A DNA stretch of 64,000 nucleotides from JBLMYQ01 sp050260055 (GCA_050260055.1 JBLNBO010000005.1:62001-126000); one strand, 5' to 3'. Shown: positions 1 to 8,876, numbered from the stretch's first letter. Made by a program: numbers and translations. The notes: generated by a model not told the origin, from the sequence alone.

Positions 1-389
1 GTCTCCATTGAAATTGTTCTTGCATCAATTGTGCAAACTTTTCCTTGATACCCTTTTAGAAGAGTCTTAACTTCATCGGGAGATTTTGTGGTGTTTATAA
101 TAATTGCGCCCTCAGGGCTCAATCCTGATGTAACATCAACCGAAGTTAGAAGTGTATCATCAACTACAACCACATAGTCGGGTTCATAGATATTACTGTG
201 AACAGTAATTCTTTCATCACTTATGCGGTTATAAGCTGTAATTGGTGCACCCATTCTCTCTGGGCCATATTCAGGGAACCCTTGAATGTACTTTCCTGTA
301 TTGAAGGCTGCATCTGCAAGAAGAAGCGATGCTGTTTTTGCACCTTGACCTCCTCTTCCATGCCATCTGATTTCGACGACCTTATCCAT
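1..389 (-). CDS. 2-oxoacid:acceptor (pyruvate:ferredoxin) oxidoreductase gamma subunit, partial
   Basis: Reads leftward and runs off the left edge, so only the first 129 codons are present. The protein opens MDKVVEIRWHGRGGQGAKTA, the hallmark N-terminus of the gamma subunit (PorC/KorC/VorC family) of the multi-subunit CoA-acylating 2-oxoacid oxidoreductases, followed by the conserved GFPEYGPERMGAP segment. The complex oxidatively decarboxylates pyruvate or a related 2-oxoacid to acyl-CoA and reduces ferredoxin in the cytoplasm of anaerobes. The ATG at 387-389 has a strong AGGAGG seven bases upstream. Sister alpha, beta and delta subunits would lie beyond the left edge. Substrate (pyruvate, 2-ketoglutarate or branched-chain acid) cannot be decided from this subunit alone. 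Confidence 0.9.
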   Translation of the reverse strand, partial: MDKVVEIRWHGRGGQGAKTASLLLADAAFNTGKYIQGFPEYGPERMGAPITAYNRISDERITVHSNIYEPDYVVVVDDTLLTSVDVTSGLSPEGAIIINTTKSPDEVKTLLKGYQGKVCTIDARTISME

Positions 390-586
390 TTTGTTTACCT
401 CCTATTCAAACTTTTAATTTTATAATGCTAGGAAAGTTTTCTTTCCTTAGAGAAAGCTTTTAAAATATTAAACAATAGAAGTTAATTTTGCCAAGCTGAG
501 AGGTTTTTAATACTAGTATTATTAATTTGAATAAAACATATTATTCAAACTTTAAGAATGTGCATATAAAGATAATTATTCGTTAG

Positions 587-615
587 ATTATAAATAAAAT
601 ATTCCTAGAAATCAA
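587..615 (-). promoter_or_regulatory. Sigma-A-type promoter for the oxidoreductase gene
   Basis: On the minus strand TTGATT (610-615) and TATAAT (587-592) are separated by exactly 17 bp. Transcription would start near 580, leaving a leader of about 190 nt before the ATG at 389. That leader contains a 7-bp hairpin (AGGAAAG/CTTTCCT) around 431-448. The call is from consensus matching only. Confidence 0.5.
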
Positions 616-644
616 ATAATCTAATTGTCTATTTCTGGTTTGAT

Positions 645-1154
645 TTAGAATAAATCATAATCTTTGTGAAAAATGATTCTCTTTACAGAGATAAGGTAAG
701 ATTCTAAAAGACCTGCTATTCCAGATTTCTTAAGAGCTTCTTTTGATTCTTGAAGATTTATTTTTAATTTACTAATTTCCTCATCTGAAAGTGAACCAGA
801 TTTATTTTTGGCATAATTTATAATTTCTTTTAATTCACCATCATCCAACCAAATTCCATAGCATTCTGAACACATATCAATTTTTATATTATCGTTAAAT
901 AAATAGTTTGTGTTTGTCATGGGTAAACTGCAAACGGGACATTTTATACTTTCGGTTTTTGAGTTGCTGACATCTTTATCCTTTTCCAAGGCTTTAGATA
1001 TTTCTGAAGTTTTTATTGAATCGAAATCACAGTGAAGTATTTTTGTAATTTCAAATTTATCTAACCATATTCCATCACATGATGGACATACTTCAATCTT
1101 AATATTTTCAACTTCAGCCGGTTCAAGAGTGGAATTACATTTTGGACAATTCAT
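645..1154 (-). CDS. TFIIB-type zinc-ribbon protein (two zf-TFIIB repeats)
   Basis: A 169-residue cytoplasmic protein with two copies of the zf-TFIIB motif: CPKC...CPSCDGIWLDKFEI at residues 4-36 and CPVC...CSECYGIWLDDGEL at about residues 72-108. Each is a CxxC pair, a spacer of roughly 18 residues, a second CxxC, then GIWLD. A Shine-Dalgarno (GGAGG) precedes the ATG by six bases. It is followed upstream by a paralogue at 1190-1549, 35 bp away and on the same strand, so the two are probably cotranscribed. Family members bind zinc; their cellular role is not established, and the similarity to archaeal/eukaryotic TFIIB is limited to the ribbon. The C-terminal 60 residues are charged and helical with no recognised domain. 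Confidence 0.8.
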   Translation of the reverse strand: MNCPKCNSTLEPAEVENIKIEVCPSCDGIWLDKFEITKILHCDFDSIKTSEISKALEKDKDVSNSKTESIKCPVCSLPMTNTNYLFNDNIKIDMCSECYGIWLDDGELKEIINYAKNKSGSLSDEEISKLKINLQESKEALKKSGIAGLLESYLISVKRIIFHKDYDLF

Positions 1155-1189
1155 TTGACACCTCCGATATAGGGGACGCTTAATTTTGA

Positions 1190-1549
1190 TTATTTACTAT
1201 AAATATAATCAATAATATCGCCCAGTTCACCATCATCTATCCAAATACCGCTGCATATTTTGCATGCTTCCAGAAAGATATCACTTTCATATGAATAATT
1301 AAATTTTTCTAGAGTGGCTCCGCAGCTAGGACAACGTAAAGAAGAATTTTTTTGACTTCTAATATCTTGATTGTCTTTTTTTAGTGTGCTAGCAATCGGG
1401 GAAGAGGATAAATAATCACGTCCAATCATTGCAAGTTTTTCAAGCTCATCCTTATCGCACCAAATACCCTGACATGTATCACAATAGTCGATGTTGACAT
1501 TTTTAACCGAAATTGATTTCATTTCAATATCACATATCGGACAATTCAT
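1190..1549 (-). CDS. TFIIB-type zinc-ribbon protein (two zf-TFIIB repeats)
   Basis: A 119-residue paralogue of the neighbouring gene with the same architecture: MNCPICDIEM...YCDTCQGIWCDKDEL and CPSCGATL...ACKICSGIWIDDGEL. The reading frame extends ten codons further upstream, but the ATG at 1547-1549 is preceded by AAGGAGG at a six-base distance, so I start it there. All eight expected cysteines are present, so both ribbons should bind zinc. It shares the strand with the gene at 645-1154 and a third copy occurs far away at 51223. Function unknown. Confidence 0.8.
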   Translation of the reverse strand: MNCPICDIEMKSISVKNVNIDYCDTCQGIWCDKDELEKLAMIGRDYLSSSPIASTLKKDNQDIRSQKNSSLRCPSCGATLEKFNYSYESDIFLEACKICSGIWIDDGELGDIIDYIYSK

Positions 1550-1692
1550 AGTTTTCCTCCTTAGTAATATTTTGGACATAATAATTATATCCTAAAGAAT
1601 GATTTTTGTCAGCAGAGTAATAAAATACGAAAAGTATTAACTCAAAAGAAATATTGTTCTATTTCTTTTTTTTATTTAATAAGTTATAATAC

Positions 1693-1709
1693 TTAGTACC
1701 AGGTATTAA
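1693..1709. promoter_or_regulatory. FapR-like operator in the promoter of the acyl-CoA synthetase genes
   Basis: TTAGTACCAGGTATTAA is an imperfect palindrome (TTAGTACC / GGTATTAA around a central A, seven of eight positions symmetric) and closely resembles the operator of FapR, the malonyl-CoA-responsive repressor of lipid genes in Firmicutes. It starts three bases after a TATAAT at 1685-1690 and would cover the transcription start of the gene at 1741. FapR itself is not in the window, so the identity of the regulator is an inference from the site. Confidence 0.5.
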
Positions 1710-1740
1710 CTAGTGGTATAAAAAGTGAAAGGAAGATTTA

Positions 1741-3468
1741 ATGGATAATATAAAGTTATATAAAAAGCCGCTTAATAATGTAAGATTAATCTCAAATCTT
1801 AAGGAGATGCTTAAACAAAGCAGTGAGATTTTTGGAGAAAAGCCGGCCTTCCTTGTATATTCACAGGAGATAGAAGAGTATGTTCCTATATCTTATAGCC
1901 AGTTTAAAAAAGATGTTGATTCATTAGGAACAGCGTTAATTGATAAAGGATTAAAAGGAAAGAGAGTTGCAGTAATCGGCGAAAATAGATATGAATGGGC
2001 GGTTACATATTTAGCTGTGGTAAATGGTGTTGGCGTGGTTGTTCCAATAGATAAAGAGTTGCCGGAGAATGAAATAGAGAATCTCCTATTAAAGTCTGAA
2101 GCTGAAGCTGTTATTTTTTCCGGGAAATTACAAAGTGTTTTTGATACGATAAGCAATAGAATTTCTTCTATAAATAATTATATATGCATGGATTTGGAAG
2201 AGGACTTTGAAGGGTCTTATTCTTTCAAGAAGCTTGTTGAATATGGAGAAAAGCTTATATCTGAGGGAAATAAAGAATTTATTAATGCAGTGATAGACGC
2301 TGAAGTGATGAGCATAATGCTCTTTACTTCAGGAACTACTGAATCTGCAAAGGCAGTAATGTTATCACACAGAAACATTTGTTCAAACATAATGGACATG
2401 GGAAGTATGGTAAAATTTACGGATAAGGATACCCTACTTTCCGTCCTCCCGATACATCATACCTATGAATGCACCGGAGGATTCCTATTACAGATATATT
2501 CCGGTTCTACAATAGCTTTTTGTCAGGGGTTGAGACACATAGCAAAGAACCTTCAGCAGTGCAAGGCTACAATTATGCTAACAGTACCATTAATTGCTGA
2601 AAGTGTATACAAAAGGGTTTGGGAACAAGCTTCAAAAGATGCAAAAAAGCTTAAAAAACTAAAAATGGGAATTGCCATTAGCAAATTTCTTTTATTTTTT
2701 GGAATTGATATAAGGAAGAAAATATTTAAACCTATACATGATACGATGGGCGGAAACTTGCATCTGTTAATCAGCGGGGCAGCAGCAATTGACCCTGGAG
2801 TATCAAAAGGTTTTCGCGATTTCGGAATTTATACAATGCAAGGGTATGGATTGACCGAATGTTCGCCACTTGTAGCTGTAAATATGGTAGGATATAGCAG
2901 GGATGCTTCAGCTGGATTGCCTACACCAAATGTGGAGATTAGAATCGAGGACAAGAATGATGAAGGGATAGGAGAGATAGTAGTAAAAGGTCCCAATGTA
3001 ATGATTGGATACTATAACAACAAAGAAGCAACTCAAAAGGTATTAAAGGACGGGTGGTTCCACACTGGTGATTTGGGTTATATCGATAGAAACGGTTTTA
3101 TTTATATAACGGGAAGAAAAAAGTATCTGATAGTAACTAAAAATGGAAAGAATATTTATCCTGAAGAGCTTGAAACTTTAATAAACAGGGCATTATTTGT
3201 TAAGGAATCCATGGTTTATGGAAAACTCGAAGGAGATGGAGATACTACCGTGTGTGCGGAAATTGTAATCAATAAAGAGTATCTTGAAGAAAAATCCGGT
3301 ACTTCCCTCACTGAGGAGATAGTAAATTCTCTTGTATCTGAAGAAATCAAGAAAATTAATCATTCAATACCTTTGTATAAAAATATTAGACAATATATTA
3401 TTAGAGAAGAAGAATTTCAGAAAACTACAACAAAAAAAATTAAGAGATACCTTGAAAATACTAAGTAA
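1741..3468 (+). CDS. AMP-forming long-chain acyl-CoA synthetase (paralogue 1 of 3)
   Basis: A 575-residue ANL-superfamily adenylating enzyme of the FadD/long-chain acyl-CoA synthetase type, which activates a carboxylate with ATP and transfers it to CoA. Seen directly: an AMP-binding loop near residue 196 (FTSGTTESAKAVMLSH), YGLTECSP near 370, HTGDLGYID near 440 and a C-terminal KTTTKKIKR that carries the catalytic lysine. Two departures from the family norm: the loop lacks the usual glycine-x-proline before lysine (shared by all three paralogues), and the hinge motif reads GRKKYLIV, with tyrosine where the other two copies keep aspartate (GRKKDLIV, GREKDVIV). A soluble enzyme with no signal peptide. 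Substrate chain length cannot be read from sequence; acyl-ACP synthetase activity is an alternative. Confidence 0.85.
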   Translation: MDNIKLYKKPLNNVRLISNLKEMLKQSSEIFGEKPAFLVYSQEIEEYVPISYSQFKKDVDSLGTALIDKGLKGKRVAVIGENRYEWAVTYLAVVNGVGVVVPIDKELPENEIENLLLKSEAEAVIFSGKLQSVFDTISNRISSINNYICMDLEEDFEGSYSFKKLVEYGEKLISEGNKEFINAVIDAEVMSIMLFTSGTTESAKAVMLSHRNICSNIMDMGSMVKFTDKDTLLSVLPIHHTYECTGGFLLQIYSGSTIAFCQGLRHIAKNLQQCKATIMLTVPLIAESVYKRVWEQASKDAKKLKKLKMGIAISKFLLFFGIDIRKKIFKPIHDTMGGNLHLLISGAAAIDPGVSKGFRDFGIYTMQGYGLTECSPLVAVNMVGYSRDASAGLPTPNVEIRIEDKNDEGIGEIVVKGPNVMIGYYNNKEATQKVLKDGWFHTGDLGYIDRNGFIYITGRKKYLIVTKNGKNIYPEELETLINRALFVKESMVYGKLEGDGDTTVCAEIVINKEYLEEKSGTSLTEEIVNSLVSEEIKKINHSIPLYKNIRQYIIREEEFQKTTTKKIKRYLENTK

Positions 3469-3504
3469 TTAATACTTAATAAAGAACAAGCTTTTTCTTT
3501 CTTC

Positions 3505-3532
3505 TTGCATAATTATTTTAGACTGATATTAT
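3505..3532 (+). promoter_or_regulatory. Extended -10 promoter for the second acyl-CoA synthetase
   Basis: TTGCAT (3505-3510), a 16-bp spacer, and TATTAT (3527-3532) preceded by TGA form an extended -10 promoter in the 109-bp gap between paralogues 1 and 2. It suggests that paralogues 2 and 3 can be transcribed independently of the FapR-like site in front of paralogue 1. Confidence 0.5.
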
Positions 3533-3577
3533 ATAGTAATATAAAAAGAAATTCATATTTTTCAGAGAGGAATTACT

Positions 3578-5341
3578 ATGGGAGCTAATACAAAATATAA
3601 ACCATTCTATCAAGCCGTTCAGATTAGTAATTTGAAAGAGATGCTCACTTCAAGCTGTAATACTTATGCGGAAAAAACAGCCTTTCTTGTGAAAAATAAA
3701 GAAACTCATGAATATGTTTCAATACTCTATTCACAGTTAAAAAATGATGTTGAAGCGTTAGGAACAGCGCTTGTTAATTTGAATTTACAAGGAAAAAGAA
3801 TAGCGATAATCGGCGAGAATAGGTATGAATGGGCGGTTTCCTACCTTGCAGTAGTGAATGGTACAGGAGTAGTAGTTCCCCTTGACAAAGAACTTCCTGA
3901 AAACGAAATTGAAAGCTTATTAAAGAGATCAGAAGCTAATGCTGTTATTTTTTCAGGAAAACACGAAAGCATAATCACAAAAATTGCTGAGAATAATGAA
4001 GATATGAAAGTACTTATATGTATGGATTCCAAAGAAGAACATAAAACCTTTCATACATTCCAAGAACTTATTACCGAGGGTGAAAAACTGCTAAAAGACG
4101 GGGATAAAAAATTTATTGATGCCGAAATTGATAACCAAGCTATGAGTATCATGTTGTTTACTTCGGGCACTACTGCTGCAGCAAAAGCTGTTATGCTTTC
4201 ACATAAAAATATTTGCACAAATATAAACGATATGACTAAGATGCTGTATTTGAGCTCAAATGATATTGTTTTATCTTTCTTGCCATTGAATCATACCTAT
4301 GAATGCAGCTGTGGATTTTTAACGCCATTATCAAAAGGTTTAACAATTGCTTATTGTGAAGGATTAAGGCATATAGCTAAGAATCTTAAAGAGGCAAAAG
4401 CAACAATAATGCTTTCAGTGCCGCTGATTGTCGAGGCTATGTACAGGAAAATCTGGGAACAGGTTTCCAAAACTCCTGGATTAGCAGCAAAGATGAAATT
4501 TGCTTTGGTAATTAGTAATATATTAAAATTCTTTGAAATTGACATATCACGAAAAATATTTAAGGACCTCCATGAAAATTTCGGAGGGAATTTGAGACTT
4601 ATAATAAGCGGGGCTGCAGGTGTTGACCCCCGTGTCGCAAAAGGGTTTCGCGATTTAGGAATAAACTTTATACAAGGTTATGGATTGACAGAATGTTCGC
4701 CAATAATAGCAATGAACATGGATAACTATTCTAAAGATGCAGCTGCAGGTCTTCCTATGCCTAGCAATGAAATCAGAATTGAAAAATCCAGCAAAGATAA
4801 GTATGGAGAAATTTTGGCAAAAGGTTCAAATATAATGCTTGGCTATTATGAAAACCCAGAAGCTACAGATGAGGTATTGAAAGATGATTGGTTTTATACT
4901 GGAGATTTAGGCTATTTTGACAGACAAGGGTTCTTATACATTACAGGAAGAAAAAAGGATTTGATAGTAACTAAAAATGGGAAAAATATCTTCCCAGAAG
5001 AGCTGGAAATGATTCTAAATAGAAGTCCTCTAATTAAGGAATCAATGATTTATGGAAAATCCGAGCCTGAAGGGGATGTTTTAATTTGTGCTACCATAGT
5101 TATTGATACAGAATATATTACTGATAAATTTGGTGCTGAGACTTCTCAAGAGATGATTAAGTCACTTGTTGACAAAGAGGTTAGGTTAATTAACAAAAGG
5201 CTTCCTCTTTACAAGCATATTAGAGAATATAATATTAGGGAAGAAGAACTTAAGAAAACTACAACCAATAAGATAAAACGATATCTTGAAATGGCAAGTG
5301 AGATGGCAAGCAAATTCATTAATAGCGGACATCATAACTGA
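3578..5341 (+). CDS. AMP-forming long-chain acyl-CoA synthetase (paralogue 2 of 3)
   Basis: A 587-residue paralogue of the preceding gene, collinear over its whole length. Motifs: FTSGTTAAAKAVMLSH for ATP/AMP binding, YGLTECSP, YTGDLGYFD, an intact GRKKDLIVTKNGKNIFPEE hinge, and KKTTTNKIKRY near the C-terminus. It has an extra C-terminal tail of about 15 residues. GAGAGG precedes the ATG. It lies 27 bp before paralogue 3, so these two are almost certainly cotranscribed. Expected reaction is ATP-dependent thioesterification of a fatty acid to CoA; the fatty acid used is unknown. Confidence 0.85.
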   Translation: MGANTKYKPFYQAVQISNLKEMLTSSCNTYAEKTAFLVKNKETHEYVSILYSQLKNDVEALGTALVNLNLQGKRIAIIGENRYEWAVSYLAVVNGTGVVVPLDKELPENEIESLLKRSEANAVIFSGKHESIITKIAENNEDMKVLICMDSKEEHKTFHTFQELITEGEKLLKDGDKKFIDAEIDNQAMSIMLFTSGTTAAAKAVMLSHKNICTNINDMTKMLYLSSNDIVLSFLPLNHTYECSCGFLTPLSKGLTIAYCEGLRHIAKNLKEAKATIMLSVPLIVEAMYRKIWEQVSKTPGLAAKMKFALVISNILKFFEIDISRKIFKDLHENFGGNLRLIISGAAGVDPRVAKGFRDLGINFIQGYGLTECSPIIAMNMDNYSKDAAAGLPMPSNEIRIEKSSKDKYGEILAKGSNIMLGYYENPEATDEVLKDDWFYTGDLGYFDRQGFLYITGRKKDLIVTKNGKNIFPEELEMILNRSPLIKESMIYGKSEPEGDVLICATIVIDTEYITDKFGAETSQEMIKSLVDKEVRLINKRLPLYKHIREYNIREEELKKTTTNKIKRYLEMASEMASKFINSGHHN

Positions 5342-5368
5342 TAAAACTGTATAGGGAGTGGGTTTATT

Positions 5369-7111
5369 ATGGAAAATAATACAGTTTACAAAAAGCCTCT
5401 TTATGAAGTGGCGAAAATCAGGGACCTTAAAGAAATGTTGCAACAGAGTTCGATTCTTTTCGGAGGGAAAGCAGCTTTTCTGATAAAACGCAAAGGTGAA
5501 GATAGCTATGTGCCTATTACTTATTCTCAATATAAGCAGGATGTTGATGCTTTCGGCACAGTCCTGGTTGATTGCAGCTTAAAAGGAGAAAAGATTGCAG
5601 TAATAGGCGAAAATAGATATGAATGGGCAGTTACATATATGGCTGTAGTAACCGGTACAGGGGTAATTGTTCCGATTGATAAGGAGCTGCCAGAAAATGA
5701 GATTGAGAGCTTGCTAGAACGATCGGAAGCTTCGGCGGTTGTTTTTTCCGGCAAACATTCTGAAATTATAAAAAGGATTGCAGAGAAAAACCCAAAATTA
5801 AAGTATTTAATTGATATGGATATTACTGAAAAACAAGGAAATATACTGGCATTTACCGAGATGATAAAAAAGGGCCGAGAACTTATAAATGATAATGATA
5901 AGAGGTTCTTAGAGGCAGAAATAGATCCTGATGTAATGAATATCCTTTTGTTTACATCAGGCACAACGGCGGATTCAAAAGCGGTAATGCTTTCTCACAC
6001 AAATATCTGTTCAGACCTCATGGGTATGTGTGCAATGACATATATTGGTCCAAAGGACATCTTCCTTTCAGTTCTTCCACTGCATCATACATATGAATGC
6101 ACATGCGGTTTCCTGTGCCAAATTTATAGAGGCTGTACAATTGCATACTGCGAGGGATTAAGGCATATCGCCAAGAATATGAAAGAAGTAAAAGCGACTA
6201 TGATGTTATCTGTTCCGCTTATTCTTGAAAGCATTTATAAGCATATCTGGGAGCAGATATCAAAAGACAAAGGAACATATACAAAAGTAGTTATAGCTCT
6301 TAGGATAAGTAATCTTCTAAGGAATTTTGGTATAGATATAAGAGAAAAACTATTTAAGCAGATTAACCAAAGCTTTGGGGGAAACCTAAGACTTCTGATA
6401 AGCGGCGCTGCTGGAATAAACCCGAAGGTTGCAAAAGGATTTAGAGATTTAGGCATAGATCTTATTCAAGGATATGGACTTACTGAATGTGCACCGATTG
6501 TTGCTTTGAATCGAGATATCTATTATAAAGATTCAGCTGCCGGACTTCGGTTACCGGGCGTAGAAGTAAAGATAGACCAGCGCTTGGAAGATGGCTCCGG
6601 AGAGATTATTGCAAAAGGCCCTAACGTAATGCTTGGCTATTATAAAAACCAGGAAGCAACAGATAAAGCTATAGTAGATGGATGGTTCCATACCGGGGAT
6701 TTAGGATATATTGATAAAGATGGATTTGTATATGTCACCGGCAGGGAGAAAGATGTTATTGTTACTAAAAATGGCAAGAATATCTATCCTGAGGAAATAG
6801 AAAAAGTATTAAATGGAAGCAAATATATTGAAGAAGCCATGATATGGGGAAAACCTGATGAAAACGGGGATATAATTATTTGTGCAATAATAATTCCGCA
6901 TATGGATAACATGAAAAGTGAATTCAAAAATGACCCAACAGAAGAACAAATACATTCAATAATTGCAAAAGAGATTAAAGCTATTAACAGTAAGATGCCT
7001 ATTTACAGACACATAAAAGATTTTTCAATCAGGGAAGAGAAACTTATAAAGACAACTACTCAAAAAGTAAAAAGACATAAAGAGATGGAAAGAATGAAAA
7101 AAACCTGCTAA
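5369..7111 (+). CDS. AMP-forming long-chain acyl-CoA synthetase (paralogue 3 of 3)
   Basis: A 580-residue third member of the tandem array, with FTSGTTADSKAVMLSH, YGLTECAP, HTGDLGYID, GREKDVIVTKNGKNIYPEE and a C-terminal KTTTQKVKRH. Compared with its neighbours it has alanine for serine in the TEC(S/A)P motif. The last codons and stop are part of a hairpin that also forms the end of the convergent chemoreceptor gene; the two coding sequences overlap by 4 bp. Three full-length copies in tandem suggest specialised fatty-acid substrates or dosage rather than decay, since none carries a frameshift or stop. Confidence 0.85.
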   Translation: MENNTVYKKPLYEVAKIRDLKEMLQQSSILFGGKAAFLIKRKGEDSYVPITYSQYKQDVDAFGTVLVDCSLKGEKIAVIGENRYEWAVTYMAVVTGTGVIVPIDKELPENEIESLLERSEASAVVFSGKHSEIIKRIAEKNPKLKYLIDMDITEKQGNILAFTEMIKKGRELINDNDKRFLEAEIDPDVMNILLFTSGTTADSKAVMLSHTNICSDLMGMCAMTYIGPKDIFLSVLPLHHTYECTCGFLCQIYRGCTIAYCEGLRHIAKNMKEVKATMMLSVPLILESIYKHIWEQISKDKGTYTKVVIALRISNLLRNFGIDIREKLFKQINQSFGGNLRLLISGAAGINPKVAKGFRDLGIDLIQGYGLTECAPIVALNRDIYYKDSAAGLRLPGVEVKIDQRLEDGSGEIIAKGPNVMLGYYKNQEATDKAIVDGWFHTGDLGYIDKDGFVYVTGREKDVIVTKNGKNIYPEEIEKVLNGSKYIEEAMIWGKPDENGDIIICAIIIPHMDNMKSEFKNDPTEEQIHSIIAKEIKAINSKMPIYRHIKDFSIREEKLIKTTTQKVKRHKEMERMKKTC

Positions 7112-7130
7112 GCCAACCTTAGCAGGTTTT
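7100..7130. terminator. Bidirectional terminator formed by two overlapping gene ends
   Basis: AAAACCTGCTAAG and CTTAGCAGGTTTT form a perfect 13-bp stem with a 5-base loop. An A-run precedes and a T-run follows on both strands. The left arm contains the stop codon of the acyl-CoA synthetase and the right arm encodes the last residues of the chemoreceptor, so the terminator is wholly made of coding sequence. Confidence 0.75.
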
Positions 7131-8631
7131 CAAGTTCTTTAGTGATTCTAACTAACTCTTCGTAAGATATTGCAATTTCTGAAATCTTTTTAGTTTGTTC
7201 TTGAACATTTGAAGCAACTCCGAAAGAAGAAGCCGAAGATTGTTCTACAATACTTACTATGTTCTCCATTTGATTTTGTATATCGCTGGATTTGCTGTAT
7301 ACCTCTTTACAAAGATTACTCAGATCATTAGTTCTTTGGGAAATAACATTGATGCTGTTTTGTATTGTTTTAAAAGAAGAATTGGCTTCTTTTATCATAT
7401 CGACACCTTTTGAAGTACTTTGGGCTCCGACAAGAATTTTCTTATCTGTCTCAATAACAGCATTATCTATCATAGCTAAAATATCTCCGACCTGCCTGGT
7501 TTCTTTAGCGGTTTCTTCAGCAAGCTTTCGGATTTCTGATGCAACTACTGCAAACCCTTTTCCTTGTTCTCCTGCTCGGGCGGCTTCGATTGCTGCATTT
7601 AATGCAAGAAGGTTTGTGCGTTCCGAAATATCATCTATCAAGGTAATAATTTCGTTAATCTGTAAGGATTTTTTCTTTAACTCATTAAATGTTTGGGATG
7701 TTCCGGTTATCGAATCGTTAATTGAATATACTTGATCGGTTAGTTTTTGAAGCGTTGTTAAACCACTTTCAGAATATTTGTTAGTTTGTTTTGAATGATT
7801 ATTAATTTCTATTGAAAAATCTTCAATACTTTTTATATTTGAATTTATTGAAGATAAATCTTGAGTAGATGATGCAATACTGCAAGATTGCGAATCCAAT
7901 CCAATGGATATTTCGCTTACTGCATTGGAGATTTGAACAGAAGTTTTCTCAGTGGCGGCAATGTTATTATTTACCGTACTTGCAACGTTTAATAGCTTAT
8001 CAATTGTTTCTTTAACCTGAATTAGAATTTTATTTAATGTAGATGATTTTCCTTCAGCATCTAACCGCAATTGATCGGTGCGCATTGAATTCTCTTCAAT
8101 TTCCTGACTTCTTTTAAAAGTCAAATCAACCATTTTTCTTCCTATCGATGAAACAGAATATAATAAAATGCAGAAGAGAAAAACCAAAACCATTCTCATT
8201 ATAAAAGTATCAAATTTGATATTTTGATAGAAATGAGCAGGAGCTATCTTATACAACAAAATTGAAAAGAAAAGTGTTGATGTAAACGCAAAAACAACAA
8301 GGCGTTTATCAAAATAAAATGCGGTCATACACAAAATAATAAATATTGTTAAAAAGCTTTCTGCACTACCTTCAAAACAATACATAGCTCCAAATACACA
8401 GAATATAGCCGCTATACTTGTTATATATTTATTTGTTTCATGGTGTTTATCTAATATTACAAATATCGCTGGGATAATTAGAATGCTGGCAAAGCATAGG
8501 GTTATCAGAGCTTTTATACTAAAACCGTAAACGCGGAGTGCTCTGATCATAACCGTTAACGAGCAAAGTCCAAGAACCGACATCACAATTCTATTAGATA
8601 GCTTTGTGTGATTAATTAAATATGTATTCAT
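7108..8631 (-). CDS. Methyl-accepting chemotaxis protein with polytopic N-terminal membrane domain
   Basis: About 507 residues. The first 190 hold roughly six hydrophobic segments rather than the usual two-helix periplasmic sensor, so the stimulus is likely sensed within or through the membrane. Residues 200-507 are a long coiled coil with the diagnostic signalling hairpin LLALNAAIEAARAGEQGKG near residue 337, which contacts CheA and CheW. I start at the ATG ending at 8631 because GGAGG lies five bases upstream; an in-frame ATG four codons earlier contains that Shine-Dalgarno. No CheA/W/Y operon is adjacent. It is convergent with the acyl-CoA synthetase genes. Ligand unknown. Confidence 0.85.
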   Translation of the reverse strand: MNTYLINHTKLSNRIVMSVLGLCSLTVMIRALRVYGFSIKALITLCFASILIIPAIFVILDKHHETNKYITSIAAIFCVFGAMYCFEGSAESFLTIFIILCMTAFYFDKRLVVFAFTSTLFFSILLYKIAPAHFYQNIKFDTFIMRMVLVFLFCILLYSVSSIGRKMVDLTFKRSQEIEENSMRTDQLRLDAEGKSSTLNKILIQVKETIDKLLNVASTVNNNIAATEKTSVQISNAVSEISIGLDSQSCSIASSTQDLSSINSNIKSIEDFSIEINNHSKQTNKYSESGLTTLQKLTDQVYSINDSITGTSQTFNELKKKSLQINEIITLIDDISERTNLLALNAAIEAARAGEQGKGFAVVASEIRKLAEETAKETRQVGDILAMIDNAVIETDKKILVGAQSTSKGVDMIKEANSSFKTIQNSINVISQRTNDLSNLCKEVYSKSSDIQNQMENIVSIVEQSSASSFGVASNVQEQTKKISEIAISYEELVRITKELENLLRLA

Positions 8632-8796
8632 AAAATCCTCCATGATTAAGAAAGTATAAGAAATTTGTTTAAAGAAATAGTAAAAAGAGAAACTATAGTA
8701 ATGGGATTCAAAAAATACTACATTAATATTTTAAATCTTGTTGTTAAATTTTACAACCAAAAAATGACATAATGTGCTAATAAATACAGATACATC

Positions 8797-8876
8797 ATTT
8801 TCGTATGGTATTTAGAAAAAAGAACTTAAATATATAATAATTCATAATGTATCAATAAATAATTTTCATATGGTAT
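8797..8876 (+). promoter_or_regulatory. dapF promoter region with a duplicated 15-bp motif
   Basis: An extended -10 (TGG then TATAAT at 8874-8879) lies 40 bp before the dapF start. The motif ATTTTCrTATGGTAT occurs twice, at 8797-8811 and 8862-8876, 65 bp apart; the second copy overlaps the -10. The -35 is weak. The repeat may be an operator pair or two promoter copies. No lysine riboswitch or T-box is visible. Confidence 0.35.

Noticed and set aside
198..425. A plus-strand frame of 75 codons at the left edge
   Set aside because: It overlaps the recognisable oxidoreductase gamma subunit on the other strand and its cysteine-rich product matches nothing.
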